Notes: generated by a model from the letters alone, not told the origin. A stretch of 64,000 bases of DNA from Pseudomonas sp. 2FG (GCF_005502935.1 NZ_SCMP01000015.1:1-64000), one strand, 5' to 3'; shown: positions 37,649 to 47,259, numbered from the stretch's first letter. Translations and numbers: made by a program.

Positions 37649-37913
37649 ACCCTTGGCTATAGTCTTTTGTGGGTACTTTTTCTGCGCGTTACCGGCTGCA
37701 ATTACCCCCAGTGAATTATTCCCCGCCGTCCGCACTGCCGGCCCGCTTCGGCTGATCTGAGGTTTTCCCCGACCCTGTTCGCGCCTGCCAGGCGTCGCTG
37801 CCGCGTGCCTGGCCAGCACGCCGGGTCGCGGACACCTAAACTGAATCTATGGCGGTTGCTGCTGAGAGGCCGTGCCCGCTGGGTGAGTTGCTTGCGCGAC
37901 CGGCGAGCGGAGC

Positions 37914-37957
37914 TTGACAAGGGTTGGGCGTAAACGTATGTTTCAAACGCCTGTTTG
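37914..37957 (+). promoter_or_regulatory. Sigma70 promoter with PsrA-type operator
   Basis: TTGACA (37914-37919), a 17-bp spacer and TATGTT (37937-37942) form a good sigma70 promoter about 120 bp before the acyl-CoA dehydrogenase gene. Just downstream, CAAAC-GCCT-GTTTG (37944-37957) is a perfect inverted repeat of the kind described for PsrA, the fatty-acid-responsive TetR regulator of Pseudomonas. It covers the likely transcription start, so it should act as a repressor site. Confidence 0.7.
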
Positions 37958-38059
37958 ATTGCTGGGCCGCATCCTAGCGGCGGGCAATCGGGAGCGATCC
38001 CGTAAGCGACCGAAAATCCGGTCACCCAATCTCGGAACCCATCGTAGAGGTTTACCGCT

Positions 38060-39865
38060 ATGCCTGATTACAAGGCCCCCTTGCGTGATATCCGTTTCGT
38101 ACGTGACGAGCTGCTCGGCTACGAAGCGCATTATCAGAGCCTGCCGGCTTGCCAAGACGCTACCCCGGACATGGTCAACGCCATTCTCGAGGAAGGCGCC
38201 AAGTTTTGTGAGCAGGTACTGGCCCCGCTGAACCGTGTGGGTGACACCGAAGGTTGCACCTGGAGCGAGTCCGGCGTTAAGACCCCGACTGGCTTCAAGG
38301 AAGCCTACCAACAGTACGTCGAAGGCGGCTGGCCGAGCCTGGCGCACGACGTCGCTCACGGCGGCCAAGGCCTGCCGGAATCCCTCGGCCTGGTGCTGAG
38401 CGAAATGGTCGGCGAGTCCAACTGGTCCTGGGGCATGTACCCGGGCCTGTCCCACGGTGCGATGAACACTATCGCCGAGCACGGCACCGCGGATCAGCAG
38501 CACACCTACCTGACCAAGCTGGTTTCCGGCGAGTGGACCGGCACCATGTGCCTGACCGAGCCGCATTGCGGCACCGACCTGGGTATGCTGCGCACCAAGG
38601 CCGAGCCTCAGGCCGACGGTTCCTACAAGGTCTCCGGCACCAAGATCTTCATCTCCGCCGGTGAGCACGACATGGCCGATAACATCGTCCACATCGTGCT
38701 GGCTCGCCTGCCCGATGCGCCGCAAGGCACCAAGGGCATCTCGCTGTTCATCGTGCCGAAGTTCCTGCCGAACGCCGATGGCAGCGCCGGTGCGCACAAC
38801 GCCGTGTCCTGTGGTTCGATCGAGCACAAGATGGGCATCCACGGTAACGCCACCTGCGTGATGAACTTCGATGGCGCCACCGGCTACCTGATCGGCCCGG
38901 CGAACAAAGGCCTGAACTGCATGTTCACCTTTATGAACACCGCGCGTCTGGGTACCGCACTGCAGGGGCTGGCCCACGCCGAGATCGGCTTCCAGGGCGG
39001 CCTGAAATACGCTCGCGAGCGTCTGCAGATGCGTTCGCTGACTGGCCCGAAAGCGCCGGACAAAGCGGCTGACCCGATCATCGTGCATCCGGACGTGCGC
39101 CGTATGCTGCTGACCATGAAGGCCTTCGCCGAAGGCAACCGGGCGATGGTGTACTTCACCGCCAAGCAGGTCGACATCGTCAAGTACAGCCAGGACGAAG
39201 AGCAGAAGAAGCAAGCCGACGCCCTGCTGGCGTTCCTGACGCCGATCGCCAAGGCGTTCATGACCGAAGTCGGCTTCGAAGCCGCCAACCACGGCGTACA
39301 GATCTATGGCGGCCACGGCTTCATCGCCGAGTGGGGCATGGAGCAGAACGTGCGCGACAGCCGTATCTCCATGCTGTACGAGGGCACTACCGGTATCCAG
39401 GCCCTCGACCTGCTCGGCCGCAAGGTGCTGCAGACTCAAGGCGAAGCGCTGAAAGGCTTCACCAAGATCGTCCACAAGTTCTGCCAGAACAACGAAGCCA
39501 ACGCGGCGGTCGCCGAGTTCGTGGCACCCTTGGCCAAGCTGAACAAGGAGTGGGGCGAGTTGACCATGAAGGTCGGTATGGCGGCGATGAAAGACCGCGA
39601 AGAAGTCGGTGCCGCTTCGGTGGATTACCTGATGTATTCCGGTTACGCCTGCCTGGCCTACTTCTGGGCGGACATGGCCCGTCTGGCGGCCGAGAAACTG
39701 GCCGCGGGCACTGCGGAAGAAGCCTTCTACAAAGCCAAGCTGCAGACCGCGCGTTTCTACTTCCAGCGCATTCTGCCGCGTACCCGTGCGCACGTAGAGG
39801 CGATGCTGTCCGGCGCCGGCAACCTGATGGCGATGGACGAAGAGCACTTCGACCTGGGTTACTGA
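38060..39865 (+). CDS. Acyl-CoA dehydrogenase, large FadE-type
   Basis: A 601-residue flavoenzyme for the first step of beta-oxidation. N-terminal, middle ([25 protein letters not shown]) and C-terminal acyl-CoA dehydrogenase domains are followed by an extra C-terminal domain (about 470-600). The catalytic base is Glu441 in [13 protein letters not shown]. By position after the bio operon it corresponds to the FadE1-type gene of pseudomonads; chain-length preference cannot be read here. Two paralogues follow. The PsrA-type promoter implies induction by long-chain fatty acids. Confidence 0.93.
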   Translation: MPDYKAPLRDIRFVRDELLGYEAHYQSLPACQDATPDMVNAILEEGAKFCEQVLAPLNRVGDTEGCTWSESGVKTPTGFKEAYQQYVEGGWPSLAHDVAHGGQGLPESLGLVLSEMVGESNWSWGMYPGLSHGAMNTIAEHGTADQQHTYLTKLVSGEWTGTMCLTEPHCGTDLGMLRTKAEPQADGSYKVSGTKIFISAGEHDMADNIVHIVLARLPDAPQGTKGISLFIVPKFLPNADGSAGAHNAVSCGSIEHKMGIHGNATCVMNFDGATGYLIGPANKGLNCMFTFMNTARLGTALQGLAHAEIGFQGGLKYARERLQMRSLTGPKAPDKAADPIIVHPDVRRMLLTMKAFAEGNRAMVYFTAKQVDIVKYSQDEEQKKQADALLAFLTPIAKAFMTEVGFEAANHGVQIYGGHGFIAEWGMEQNVRDSRISMLYEGTTGIQALDLLGRKVLQTQGEALKGFTKIVHKFCQNNEANAAVAEFVAPLAKLNKEWGELTMKVGMAAMKDREEVGAASVDYLMYSGYACLAYFWADMARLAAEKLAAGTAEEAFYKAKLQTARFYFQRILPRTRAHVEAMLSGAGNLMAMDEEHFDLGY

Positions 39866-39894
39866 GTCGTAACCTGACTTCAGGGCAAAAGAAC

Positions 39895-39928
39895 GCCGTT
39901 CACCCTCGCGGGTGAGCGGCATTTTTTT
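39895..39928 (+). terminator. Terminator after the first acyl-CoA dehydrogenase gene
   Basis: GCCGTTCACCC (39895-39905) pairs with GGGTGAGCGGC (39910-39920; one mismatch) around a TCGC-type loop and is followed by a run of seven T. Confidence 0.9.
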
Positions 39929-40066
39929 GCCTGCGCATTGTGCCGGCGCGGGCTCGGTTCGCGGAGCCATTGCTGAACTTGCGCCTGGAGCGGGTGCCGA
40001 ATCCAGCGCAAGCAGGCAAAATGCCAGCTACGATCTATCCAGTCCGTCAGCCTCTGGAATTTCGTC

Positions 40067-41359
40067 TTGTCTCGGTTCAAAGCGCTGCGTCTCAGTCATT
40101 TTTTGCCGTCGTCGCTGCTGCTCTGCGCTGGCATAGCGGCGGCCAGCCTGAATACGCTGAACGAGTTTTTCACTTCGTTGTTCAACGTGTTACCGACTCT
40201 GTTGCTGACTCTGGGTGGGGCTTTCTGCCTGATCTATGCGCGCCAGCGGGAGTTGTTCCTGCTGCTGGTGGTGTACCTCGCGTACTTCGTGCTCGACACC
40301 CAGGCCGATTACTACCGTGCGCACGGCCAGGCCCGGTCTGACGCGGCGTTGGTCTTCCAACTCTGCAGCCTGCTGCTGCCCTTGCTCTATGGCCTGTATG
40401 CGGCGTGGCTGGAGCGGACTCACCTGCTGCGCGACCTGATTGCCCGCGCGGCCGTGCTGTTGGCGGTCGGCGCTGTCGCGTTGGCCCTGGCGCGGCGTTA
40501 TCCCGATGCTGTGCTGGCGTGGCTGGCGCAAATCCGCTGGCCGACCTTGCAGGCCGAGTGGATGAGCATGATTCAACCGGCCTATCCGCTCTTCCTGCTC
40601 GCCTTCGCGGTGCTGCTGGTGCAGTACCTACACCAGCCGCGGCCGCTGCATGCGGCGCAACTGCTGGGCTTGCCCGGGCTGTGCTGGATGCTGCCAAAGA
40701 CCTTCCTCCTGGCGCATGGGCTGAACCTGATGAGCAGCCAGGTGATGCTGATCCTGGTCGCGGCGGTGGCCCACGAGGCCTATCAGATGGCCTTTCGCGA
40801 TGAGCTGACCGGCCTGCCTGGGCGTCGCGCGCTGAACGAGCGCCTGCCACGGCTGGGGCGCAACTACGTGATCGCCATGGCGGACATCGATCATTTCAAG
40901 CAATTCAACGACACCCACGGCCACGATGTCGGCGACCAGGTGCTGCGCGTGGTCGCCAGCCAACTGCGCAAGGTTGGCGGGGGCGGCAAGGCGTTCCGTT
41001 TCGGTGGCGAGGAGTTCACCCTGGTCTTCTCGGGCAAGAGCCTGGAGGAGTGCCGGCCCCACCTGGAGACGGTGCGCCAGGCGATTGAAGCCTACAGCGT
41101 GCAGCTGCGCGACCAAGGCAGTCGGCCGCAGGATGACCGGTGTGGCCGGCAAAGGCGCGCAGGCGTCGCGGCGAGCCGTGTCTCGGTGACTGTGAGTATC
41201 GGCGTGGCGGAGAAAGAAAGTGACCAGCGCACCCCTGAAGAGGTGCTCAAGGCCGCCGACCAGGCGCTCTATACGGCCAAGGCCGCCGGCCGTAACTGCG
41301 TGAGGGTGCACGGGCAGAACTGCCGTGGGGCGGTGCGTGTCGCGACCACCAGCGCCTGA
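40067..41359 (+). CDS. GGDEF-domain protein (diguanylate cyclase), membrane-anchored
   Basis: A 430-residue protein with about six or seven N-terminal membrane helices (1-235) and a C-terminal GGDEF domain. The active-site motif is GGEEF (FRFGGEEFTLVF), with substrate residues in ADIDHFKQFNDTHGHDVGDQ, so it should make c-di-GMP. No RxxD inhibitory site precedes GGEEF at the usual place. A basic insertion (RPQDDRCGRQRRAG) near 365-380 is unusual. The proposed start is a TTG with CTGGAA upstream; it is the least certain part. Confidence 0.85.
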   Translation: MSRFKALRLSHFLPSSLLLCAGIAAASLNTLNEFFTSLFNVLPTLLLTLGGAFCLIYARQRELFLLLVVYLAYFVLDTQADYYRAHGQARSDAALVFQLCSLLLPLLYGLYAAWLERTHLLRDLIARAAVLLAVGAVALALARRYPDAVLAWLAQIRWPTLQAEWMSMIQPAYPLFLLAFAVLLVQYLHQPRPLHAAQLLGLPGLCWMLPKTFLLAHGLNLMSSQVMLILVAAVAHEAYQMAFRDELTGLPGRRALNERLPRLGRNYVIAMADIDHFKQFNDTHGHDVGDQVLRVVASQLRKVGGGGKAFRFGGEEFTLVFSGKSLEECRPHLETVRQAIEAYSVQLRDQGSRPQDDRCGRQRRAGVAASRVSVTVSIGVAEKESDQRTPEEVLKAADQALYTAKAAGRNCVRVHGQNCRGAVRVATTSA

Positions 41360-41480
41360 GCCGCCGGGCGCTTATGGCGGCGCATTCAGCGCCTGCACGG
41401 TGATTGTTCTCGACGGGCTGTCAGCAGTAGCGTGATCGACTCGATTACGCCTCCTGCGTACCTGCTGACGGAGAACTGCC

Positions 41481-43277
41481 ATGCCCGACTACAAGGCTCC
41501 CCTGCGCGACATGCGCTTTCTGCTCGACGAAGTCTTCGATTTCCACGCCAGTTACGCCGCGCTGGGTGCGAGCGACGCGACCCCGGATATGGTCAGCGCC
41601 ATCCTCGAAGAGGGCGCCAAGTTCTGCGAGCAGGTGCTGGCGCCGCTGAATCGCTCCGGTGATGAGGAAGAATGCCAATTCAACCACGGCGTGGTGACCA
41701 CCCCGAAAGGCTTCAAAGAGGCCTTCGCCCAGTATGCCGAAGGCGGCTGGATGAGCCTGGCCGCCGACCCGGCCTACGGCGGCCAAGGCTTGCCGCACTC
41801 GCTGGGTCTGCTGATCAGCGAAATGGTCGGCGCCAGCAACACCTCCTGGGGTATGTACCCGGGGCTGACGCAGGGCGCGATGGCGGCGATCCATGCCCAC
41901 GGCACGGAGGAGCAGAAGCAGGCCTACCTGACGCGCATGACCGCCGGCCGCTGGACCGGCACCATGTGCCTGACCGAAGCGCATTGCGGTACCGATCTGG
42001 GCATCATCAAGACCCGTGCCGTGCCCCAGGCGGACGGCAGCTATGCGATCTCCGGCAGCAAGATCTTCATCTCCGCCGGCGAGCACGACATGAGCGAGAA
42101 CATCGTCCACCTGGTGCTGGCCAAGTTGCCCGACGCACCGGCCGGCACCAAGGGCATCTCGCTGTTTATCGTGCCGAAGTTCCTGCCCGATGCCCAGGGC
42201 GAGGCGGGCGCACGCAATGCCGTGTCCTGCGGCTCGATCGAGCACAAGATGGGCATCAAGGCCTCGGCCACCTGCGTGATCAACTTCGATAACGCCAAGG
42301 GCTTCCTGATCGGCGAGGCCAATAAAGGCCTCAACTGCATGTTCACCATGATGAACCACGCGCGCCTGGGCACCGGTATGCAGGGGCTTTGCCTGGGTGA
42401 GGCGAGCTTCCAGGGCGCGATCAAGTACGCCAACGAACGCCTGCAGATGCGCGCGCTGACCGGGCCGAAGGCGCCGGACAAAGCAGCCGACCCGATCATC
42501 GTGCATCCGGATGTGCGGCGCATGCTGCTGACCATGAAGGCCTTCAACGAAGGCAACCGGGCGCTGGCCTACTTCACCGCGCAGTTGCTGGATATCGCCC
42601 ACGGCGGTGACAACGCCGAACAACGCCAGGAGGCCGAGGACCTGCTGGCCTTCCTCACGCCGATCTGCAAGGCCTTTATGACCGAGACCGGCCTGGAGGT
42701 GACCAACCTGGGCATGCAGGTGTTCGGTGGCCATGGGTTTATCCGCGAATGGGGCATGGAGCAGCTGGTGCGCGACTGCCGTATCGCGCCGATCTACGAG
42801 GGCACCAATGGCATCCAGGCCCTCGACTTGCTCGGCCGCAAGGTGCTCGGTAGCCAAGGCAAGCTGCTGCGCGGCTTTACCAAGCGGGTGCATCAGTTCT
42901 GCGCGGCGAATGCCGAACACCCGCAGTTGCAGGCCTATTTCGCCCAGTTGGCCAAGCTCAACCAGGAGTGGGGCGAGCTGACCCAGAGGGTCGGCATGGC
43001 GGCAATGAAAAACCCGGACGAAGTCGGCGCCGCCGCCCTGGATTACCTGATGTACTCCGGCTACATCATCCTCGGCTATTTCTGGCTGCGGATGGCCGTG
43101 GTCGCCCAGGGCCGGCTCAGCGCTGGCGGCGGCGAAGCGGCGTATTACCAAGCCAAGCTGGCGACCTGCGAGTTCTACTTCAAACGCCTGCTGCCGCGGA
43201 CTGCCGCGCATCGGGCTGCGGTAGAGGCGGGTAGTGATTGCCTGATGCAGTTGCCGGCCGAGCAGTTCGCCCTCTGA
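41481..43277 (+). CDS. Acyl-CoA dehydrogenase, large FadE-type (paralogue 2)
   Basis: A 598-residue paralogue of the gene at 38060, alike along its whole length (same start [13 protein letters not shown], same [16 protein letters not shown]). The catalytic base is Glu440 in PIYEGTNGIQALD, with MCLTEAHCGTDLG in the middle domain. Either chain-length specialisation or redundancy is possible. It has its own ribosome site (GACGGAGAA) and ends in a duplicated terminator. Confidence 0.92.
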   Translation: MPDYKAPLRDMRFLLDEVFDFHASYAALGASDATPDMVSAILEEGAKFCEQVLAPLNRSGDEEECQFNHGVVTTPKGFKEAFAQYAEGGWMSLAADPAYGGQGLPHSLGLLISEMVGASNTSWGMYPGLTQGAMAAIHAHGTEEQKQAYLTRMTAGRWTGTMCLTEAHCGTDLGIIKTRAVPQADGSYAISGSKIFISAGEHDMSENIVHLVLAKLPDAPAGTKGISLFIVPKFLPDAQGEAGARNAVSCGSIEHKMGIKASATCVINFDNAKGFLIGEANKGLNCMFTMMNHARLGTGMQGLCLGEASFQGAIKYANERLQMRALTGPKAPDKAADPIIVHPDVRRMLLTMKAFNEGNRALAYFTAQLLDIAHGGDNAEQRQEAEDLLAFLTPICKAFMTETGLEVTNLGMQVFGGHGFIREWGMEQLVRDCRIAPIYEGTNGIQALDLLGRKVLGSQGKLLRGFTKRVHQFCAANAEHPQLQAYFAQLAKLNQEWGELTQRVGMAAMKNPDEVGAAALDYLMYSGYIILGYFWLRMAVVAQGRLSAGGGEAAYYQAKLATCEFYFKRLLPRTAAHRAAVEAGSDCLMQLPAEQFAL

Positions 43278-43298
43278 CCGACGGTCGCCAGGCGTAAG

Positions 43299-43348
43299 AG
43301 GCCCGCTAAAGAGCGGGCCTTTTTGCCCGCTAAAGAGCGGGCCTTTTT
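43299..43348 (+). terminator. Tandem duplicated terminator
   Basis: The 24-nt unit GCCCGCTAAAGAGCGGGCCT plus four T occurs at 43301-43324 and again, identically, at 43325-43348, followed by the first six bases of a third unit. Each unit is a complete hairpin plus T-tract. Confidence 0.92.
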
Positions 43349-43489
43349 GCCCGCGCGGCACTGCGAGCCGTAAGTGACTTTTTGGTCACAACGCGACCCT
43401 ATGTGTCTGAAAAGTTGTTCGGGTAAACTCTTAAGCCTGCGTCATAACGGCCATCAGGCCGCTCCGTTGGATCGTTCGAGGATCGCTAC

Positions 43490-45268
43490 ATGGCTGACTA
43501 CAAAGCACCCCTGCGCGATATGCGCTTCGTCCTCAATGAGGTATTCGAGGTCGCCAAGCTCTGGGCCGAATTGCCGGCCCTGGCGGAAATCGTCGATGCC
43601 GATACCGCCGAGGCGATCCTCGAAGAGGCCGGCAAGGTCACCGCGAAAACCATCGCCCCGCTGAATCGCAGCGGCGACGAAGAAGGTTGCCGCTGGAACA
43701 ACACCGCAGTCAGCACCCCGACCGGTTTCCCTGCGGCTTACACAATCTACGGCGAAGGTGGCTGGGTCGGTGTGGGCGGTGACCCGAACTACGGTGGCAT
43801 GGGCATGCCGAAAGCCCTCGGCGCGCAGGTGGAAGAAATGCTCAACTCGGCCAACCTGTCGTTTGGCCTGTACCCGATGCTGACCGCCGGCGCCTGCCTG
43901 TCGATCAACGCGCACGCCAGCGAAGAGCTCAAGCAAGCCTATCTGCCGAACATGTATGCCGGGGTCTGGGCCGGCTCGATGTGCCTGACCGAGCCGCATT
44001 CCGGCACCGATCTGGGCATCATCCGCACCAAGGCCGAGCCGCAGGCGGACGGTTCCTACAAGGTCAGCGGCACCAAGATCTTTATCACCGGTGGGGAACA
44101 TGATCTCACTGAGAACATCATCCACCTGGTGCTGGCCAAGCTGCCGGATGCCCCGGCGGGCTCGAAAGGCATCTCGCTGTTCCTGGTGCCGAAATTCATG
44201 GTCAATGCCGATGGCAGCCTGGGCGAACGCAACACCGTTACCTGCGGCTCGATCGAACACAAGATGGGCATCCAGGGCTCCGCAACCTGCGTGATGAACT
44301 TCGACGGCGCCACCGGCTACATCATCGACGGGCCGAACAAGGGCCTGGCGGCGATGTTCACCATGATGAACTACGAACGTCTGGGCGTCGGCATCCAAGG
44401 CTTGGCGGCCGGTGAGCGGTCCTACCAGAACGCCATTGAATACGCCCGCGATCGTCTGCAAAGCCGCGCGCCGACCGGCCCTGTGGCGAAAGACAAGGTC
44501 GCCGACCCGATCATCGTGCACCCGGACGTGCGCCGCATGCTGCTGACCATGAAGGCCTGCAACGAAGGTGGGCGCGCGTTTTCCACTTACGTCGCCATGC
44601 AGCTGGACACCGCCAAGTTCAGCGAAGACCCGACCACCCGCAAGCGTGCGGAAGAACTGGTGGCGCTGCTGACGCCGATTGCCAAGGCCTTCCTCACCGA
44701 CCTCGGCCTGGAAACCACCGTGCACGGCCAGCAAGTATTCGGCGGTCACGGCTTTATCCGCGAGTGGGGCCAGGAGCAACTGGTGCGCGACGTGCGCATC
44801 ACCCAGATCTACGAAGGCACCAACGGTATTCAGGCGCTCGATCTGGTCGGTCGCAAGATCGTCGGCAGCGGTGGCGCGTTCTACAAGCACTTCGCGGACG
44901 AGATCAAGGCTTTTGCCGGCAGCGCCGGCGCTGAATTGGCCGAGTTCGTCGAGCCGCTGCAAGCTGCGGTGGCGAACCTCGACGATTTGACCGATTGGCT
45001 GCTGCACAGCGCCAAAGGCAATCCGAACGAGATCGGCGCGGCCTCGGTCGAGTACCTGCACGTGTTCGGCTACACCGCTTACGCCTATATGTGGGCACTG
45101 ATGGCCAAGGCGGCGCTGGGCAAGGAAACTCAGGACGAGTTCTACGCCAGCAAGCTCGGTACTGCACGTTTCTACTTCGCCCGCTTGCTGCCGCGTATTC
45201 ACTCGTTGACGGCTTCGGTGAAGGCCGGCAGCGAGTCGCTGTATCTGTTGGATGCCGCGCAGTTCTAA
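43490..45268 (+). CDS. Acyl-CoA dehydrogenase, large FadE-type (paralogue 3)
   Basis: A 592-residue paralogue, more divergent than the other two (EEAGKVTAKTIAPLNR in place of [16 protein letters not shown]). The catalytic base is Glu442 in QIYEGTNGIQALD. The FAD/substrate segment MCLTEPHSGTDLG differs by C to S from the first paralogue. By position it is equivalent to the FadE2-type, medium-chain enzyme of pseudomonads, which is an inference. ATG 43490 follows GAGGATCGCTAC. A bidirectional terminator follows. Confidence 0.92.
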   Translation: MADYKAPLRDMRFVLNEVFEVAKLWAELPALAEIVDADTAEAILEEAGKVTAKTIAPLNRSGDEEGCRWNNTAVSTPTGFPAAYTIYGEGGWVGVGGDPNYGGMGMPKALGAQVEEMLNSANLSFGLYPMLTAGACLSINAHASEELKQAYLPNMYAGVWAGSMCLTEPHSGTDLGIIRTKAEPQADGSYKVSGTKIFITGGEHDLTENIIHLVLAKLPDAPAGSKGISLFLVPKFMVNADGSLGERNTVTCGSIEHKMGIQGSATCVMNFDGATGYIIDGPNKGLAAMFTMMNYERLGVGIQGLAAGERSYQNAIEYARDRLQSRAPTGPVAKDKVADPIIVHPDVRRMLLTMKACNEGGRAFSTYVAMQLDTAKFSEDPTTRKRAEELVALLTPIAKAFLTDLGLETTVHGQQVFGGHGFIREWGQEQLVRDVRITQIYEGTNGIQALDLVGRKIVGSGGAFYKHFADEIKAFAGSAGAELAEFVEPLQAAVANLDDLTDWLLHSAKGNPNEIGAASVEYLHVFGYTAYAYMWALMAKAALGKETQDEFYASKLGTARFYFARLLPRIHSLTASVKAGSESLYLLDAAQF

Positions 45269-45282
45269 GCCTGTCGTGATAG

Positions 45283-45309
45283 AAAAGCCCCGCAATTGCG
45301 GGGCTTTTT
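45283..45309. terminator. Bidirectional terminator
   Basis: AAAAGCCCCGC / GCGGGGCTTTTT with an AATT loop. A- and T-runs on both sides suit the acyl-CoA dehydrogenase gene and the convergent endonuclease gene. Confidence 0.9.
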
Positions 45310-45403
45310 GCTTTCAGTCCCCTGCCCTTTTAGAGATAGGGTTGGGGAGGGCGCAGGCTGCTAGTAGCACTCAGCTCCGTCTGTTTTCTCCCCCGCCCAG
45401 GCT

Positions 45404-46063
45404 TCACTTCTGAGTCAACTGGTCGGCGGCAGCCGGGTCGTCGATAAAGCGGTTGCGGGTGCCTTGAAGCGTCTCGATCTGCGCATTCCGGGCTTGCTCT
45501 TGCGCATCCGGCGGGTCCATCCGATTCCAGCGCTGGTACATCTGCAGTTGGCCGACAATCGGCAGGTCATATTCGCTGTGCAGATAGAAGATGGCCCGCG
45601 CCACGTTGCCCTTGGCCTCATCACGAGGTTCGACCAGTTGGAAGCTGGCCTTCAGGTCGCAGCCAATGTCGCTGAACTTGCTCGGTACGCTGTCGTCGAG
45701 TTCACCGAACAGCGCATTGCGCCGCGCCAGTTCGACCCGGCTCATCTCTGGGTAAAGGTTATGCAGGTCGGCGAGCATATAGGGGTATTGCGGGGTCGAG
45801 ACCGTGCACTGGTTGTCGGTGAGGCAACGCAGTGCCGATTTGATCTGTTTGCTGCTGTACACCAGGCTGGCGGTGACTTGGCCGCGTTCGGCGCTGAAGG
45901 CCGTGCCGCAATAGAGCGAGCTGCCGCCGTCCGCGTAGAGCTGTTTCCAGAAGTATTGCTCGACGGCGACTTTGGGATCGGAGAGTTGGTTTTGTCCGCC
46001 GGCGAAGGCCGGGGAGGCGGCACAGGCCGCTAGACAAGAGAGGGCAATCACAATTGCGCGCAT
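45404..46063 (-). CDS. endA: Endonuclease I family protein (periplasmic/secreted)
   Basis: A 219-residue protein with a signal peptide (MRAIVIALSCLAACAASPAFA) and the EndA/NucM core: YMLADLHNLYPEMSRVELARRNALFGEL (the catalytic-metal region), RDEAKGNVARAIFYLHSEYDLPI, and WNRMDPPDAQEQARNAQIETLQGTRNRFIDDP. It degrades DNA nonspecifically in the periplasm or outside. Cysteines occur in pairs suited to disulfides. ATG 46063 starts the signal peptide; the frame to 46153 is not conserved. Upstream lies the divergent GacA box and small RNA gene. Confidence 0.88.
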   Translation of the reverse strand: MRAIVIALSCLAACAASPAFAGGQNQLSDPKVAVEQYFWKQLYADGGSSLYCGTAFSAERGQVTASLVYSSKQIKSALRCLTDNQCTVSTPQYPYMLADLHNLYPEMSRVELARRNALFGELDDSVPSKFSDIGCDLKASFQLVEPRDEAKGNVARAIFYLHSEYDLPIVGQLQMYQRWNRMDPPDAQEQARNAQIETLQGTRNRFIDDPAAADQLTQK

Positions 46064-46172
46064 GGTCTTGGCCCTTGGACCGCCGTGTCGGGGTCTGTTG
46101 TTTTTGTAGGACGGGATGAGTCTAACAAGACCTGCGTCACCAAAGAAAGCCAAGCGGACGCTTGGTTGGTTG

Positions 46173-46190
46173 TGTAAGCCTAGGCTTACA
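46173..46190 (+). promoter_or_regulatory. GacA upstream activating sequence
   Basis: TGTAAG-CCTAGG-CTTACA is an exact match to the GacA box TGTAAG-N6-CTTACA, here perfectly palindromic even in the spacer. It lies about 57-74 bp before the predicted start of the Rsm RNA, with a possible -10 TACTCT at 46235-46240. Confidence 0.9.
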
Positions 46191-46246
46191 TGACGTGTTG
46201 CCGATCGCCGCTATCGCCCCATACCGTGCGCGGCTACTCTGCAAGC

Positions 46247-46374
46247 ATGGACGTCGCGCAGGAAGCGCCTAGGAACGAACAGGGATACGCTGGATTTCCG
46301 CCAGGATGGTGGAACGATTACGGATGTCAGGATTCAGTCTGCAAAGCCCCGCCTCGGCGGGGTTCTCTTTTTTC
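46247..46374 (+). ncRNA. rsmY: RsmY-type regulatory RNA (CsrA/RsmA-sequestering)
   Basis: A stretch of about 125 nt with nine GGA motifs (from 46249, 46261, 46272, 46283, 46292, 46304, 46311, 46322 and 46330). Two of them are in hairpin loops: GCGC-AGGAA-GCGC (46256-46268) and CCGCC-AGGAT-GGTGG (46299-46313). It ends in a strong terminator (GCCCCGCC / GGCGGGG, then a T-rich tail to 46374). With the GacA box this marks a GacS/GacA-controlled RNA that titrates RsmA/E. The GCGCAGGAAGCGC hairpin suggests RsmY over RsmX or RsmZ. The 5' end is estimated. Confidence 0.85.
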
Positions 46375-46526
46375 GGCATTGAGCCGACGCCTCGCGCAAC
46401 AACTCTCTCTGGCTACACCAACGCAGCCTCTCGCGCCTGACTCTCACTCGCGACCAGCAATGCCTTCGGTTATTTTTTGATGGTTCCCACGTGCCGGTCT
46501 GGAAACCATCAAATCATTGGCGTCAC

Positions 46527-47087
46527 TCAGCCCCTGACGTGCTGCTCCACCCATTGCGCATAGGCATTGATGAACTTCTGTAGGAACGGCCGGATGCCGT
46601 CGCCGAGCATGCCGGCCTCTTCGAAGAAACTGCCGGCGCCGCCCAGATAGGCCTCCGGCTGCTGCATCATCGGCACATCGAGGAACACCATGGACTGGCG
46701 CAGGTGGTGGTTGGCGCCGAAGCCGCCCACCGCTCCCGGCGAGGCGCTGAGCACCGCGCCCGGCTTGCCGCCGAACACGCTCTTGCCATAGGGGCGTGAG
46801 CCTACGTCGATGGCATTCTTCATCGGTGCCGGCACCGAGCGGTTGTATTCCGGGGTGACGAACAGCAGCGCATCGGCTGCTTTGACCTTGGCGCGGAAGG
46901 CGGTGTAGGCGTCCGGTGCCGGGTCGATATCGATATCTTCGTTGTACAGCGGCAGTTCGCCGATCTCGACGATTTCCAGCTTCAGCGAAGACGGTGCCAG
47001 GTCGGCCAGGGCCAGGGCGAGTTTGCGGTTGATGGAGGCCTTGCGCAGGCTGCCGACCAGGACGGCGACGTGGTGAACCTTGCTCAT
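46527..47087 (-). CDS. NADPH-dependent FMN reductase family protein (quinone/chromate reductase-like)
   Basis: A 186-residue flavodoxin-like protein. The FMN phosphate loop is VGSLRKASINRKLA, followed by LFVTPEYNRSVPAPMKNAIDVGSRP and GGKPGAVLSASPGAVGG, as in ChrR/YieF-type enzymes that reduce quinones with two electrons. AAGGAG precedes ATG 47087; the longer frame to 47363 is not conserved. Confidence 0.9.
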   Translation of the reverse strand: MSKVHHVAVLVGSLRKASINRKLALALADLAPSSLKLEIVEIGELPLYNEDIDIDPAPDAYTAFRAKVKAADALLFVTPEYNRSVPAPMKNAIDVGSRPYGKSVFGGKPGAVLSASPGAVGGFGANHHLRQSMVFLDVPMMQQPEAYLGGAGSFFEEAGMLGDGIRPFLQKFINAYAQWVEQHVRG

Positions 47088-47259
47088 GATGACTCCTTGC
47101 AGCGCGATGGATAGGGGCGAACGGAAAAGCCCTGAGCTGAAAACTATAGCTGCGCCCCGTGTGGAAGGCCGTCTCAGTCGCTTTGCCATTCTTGGCAATG
47201 ACGCCCTTCCTTGCTCGGTTTCCAGCAGTTGGAGCGGGCAGCCGGCAGCATGATTCTGG

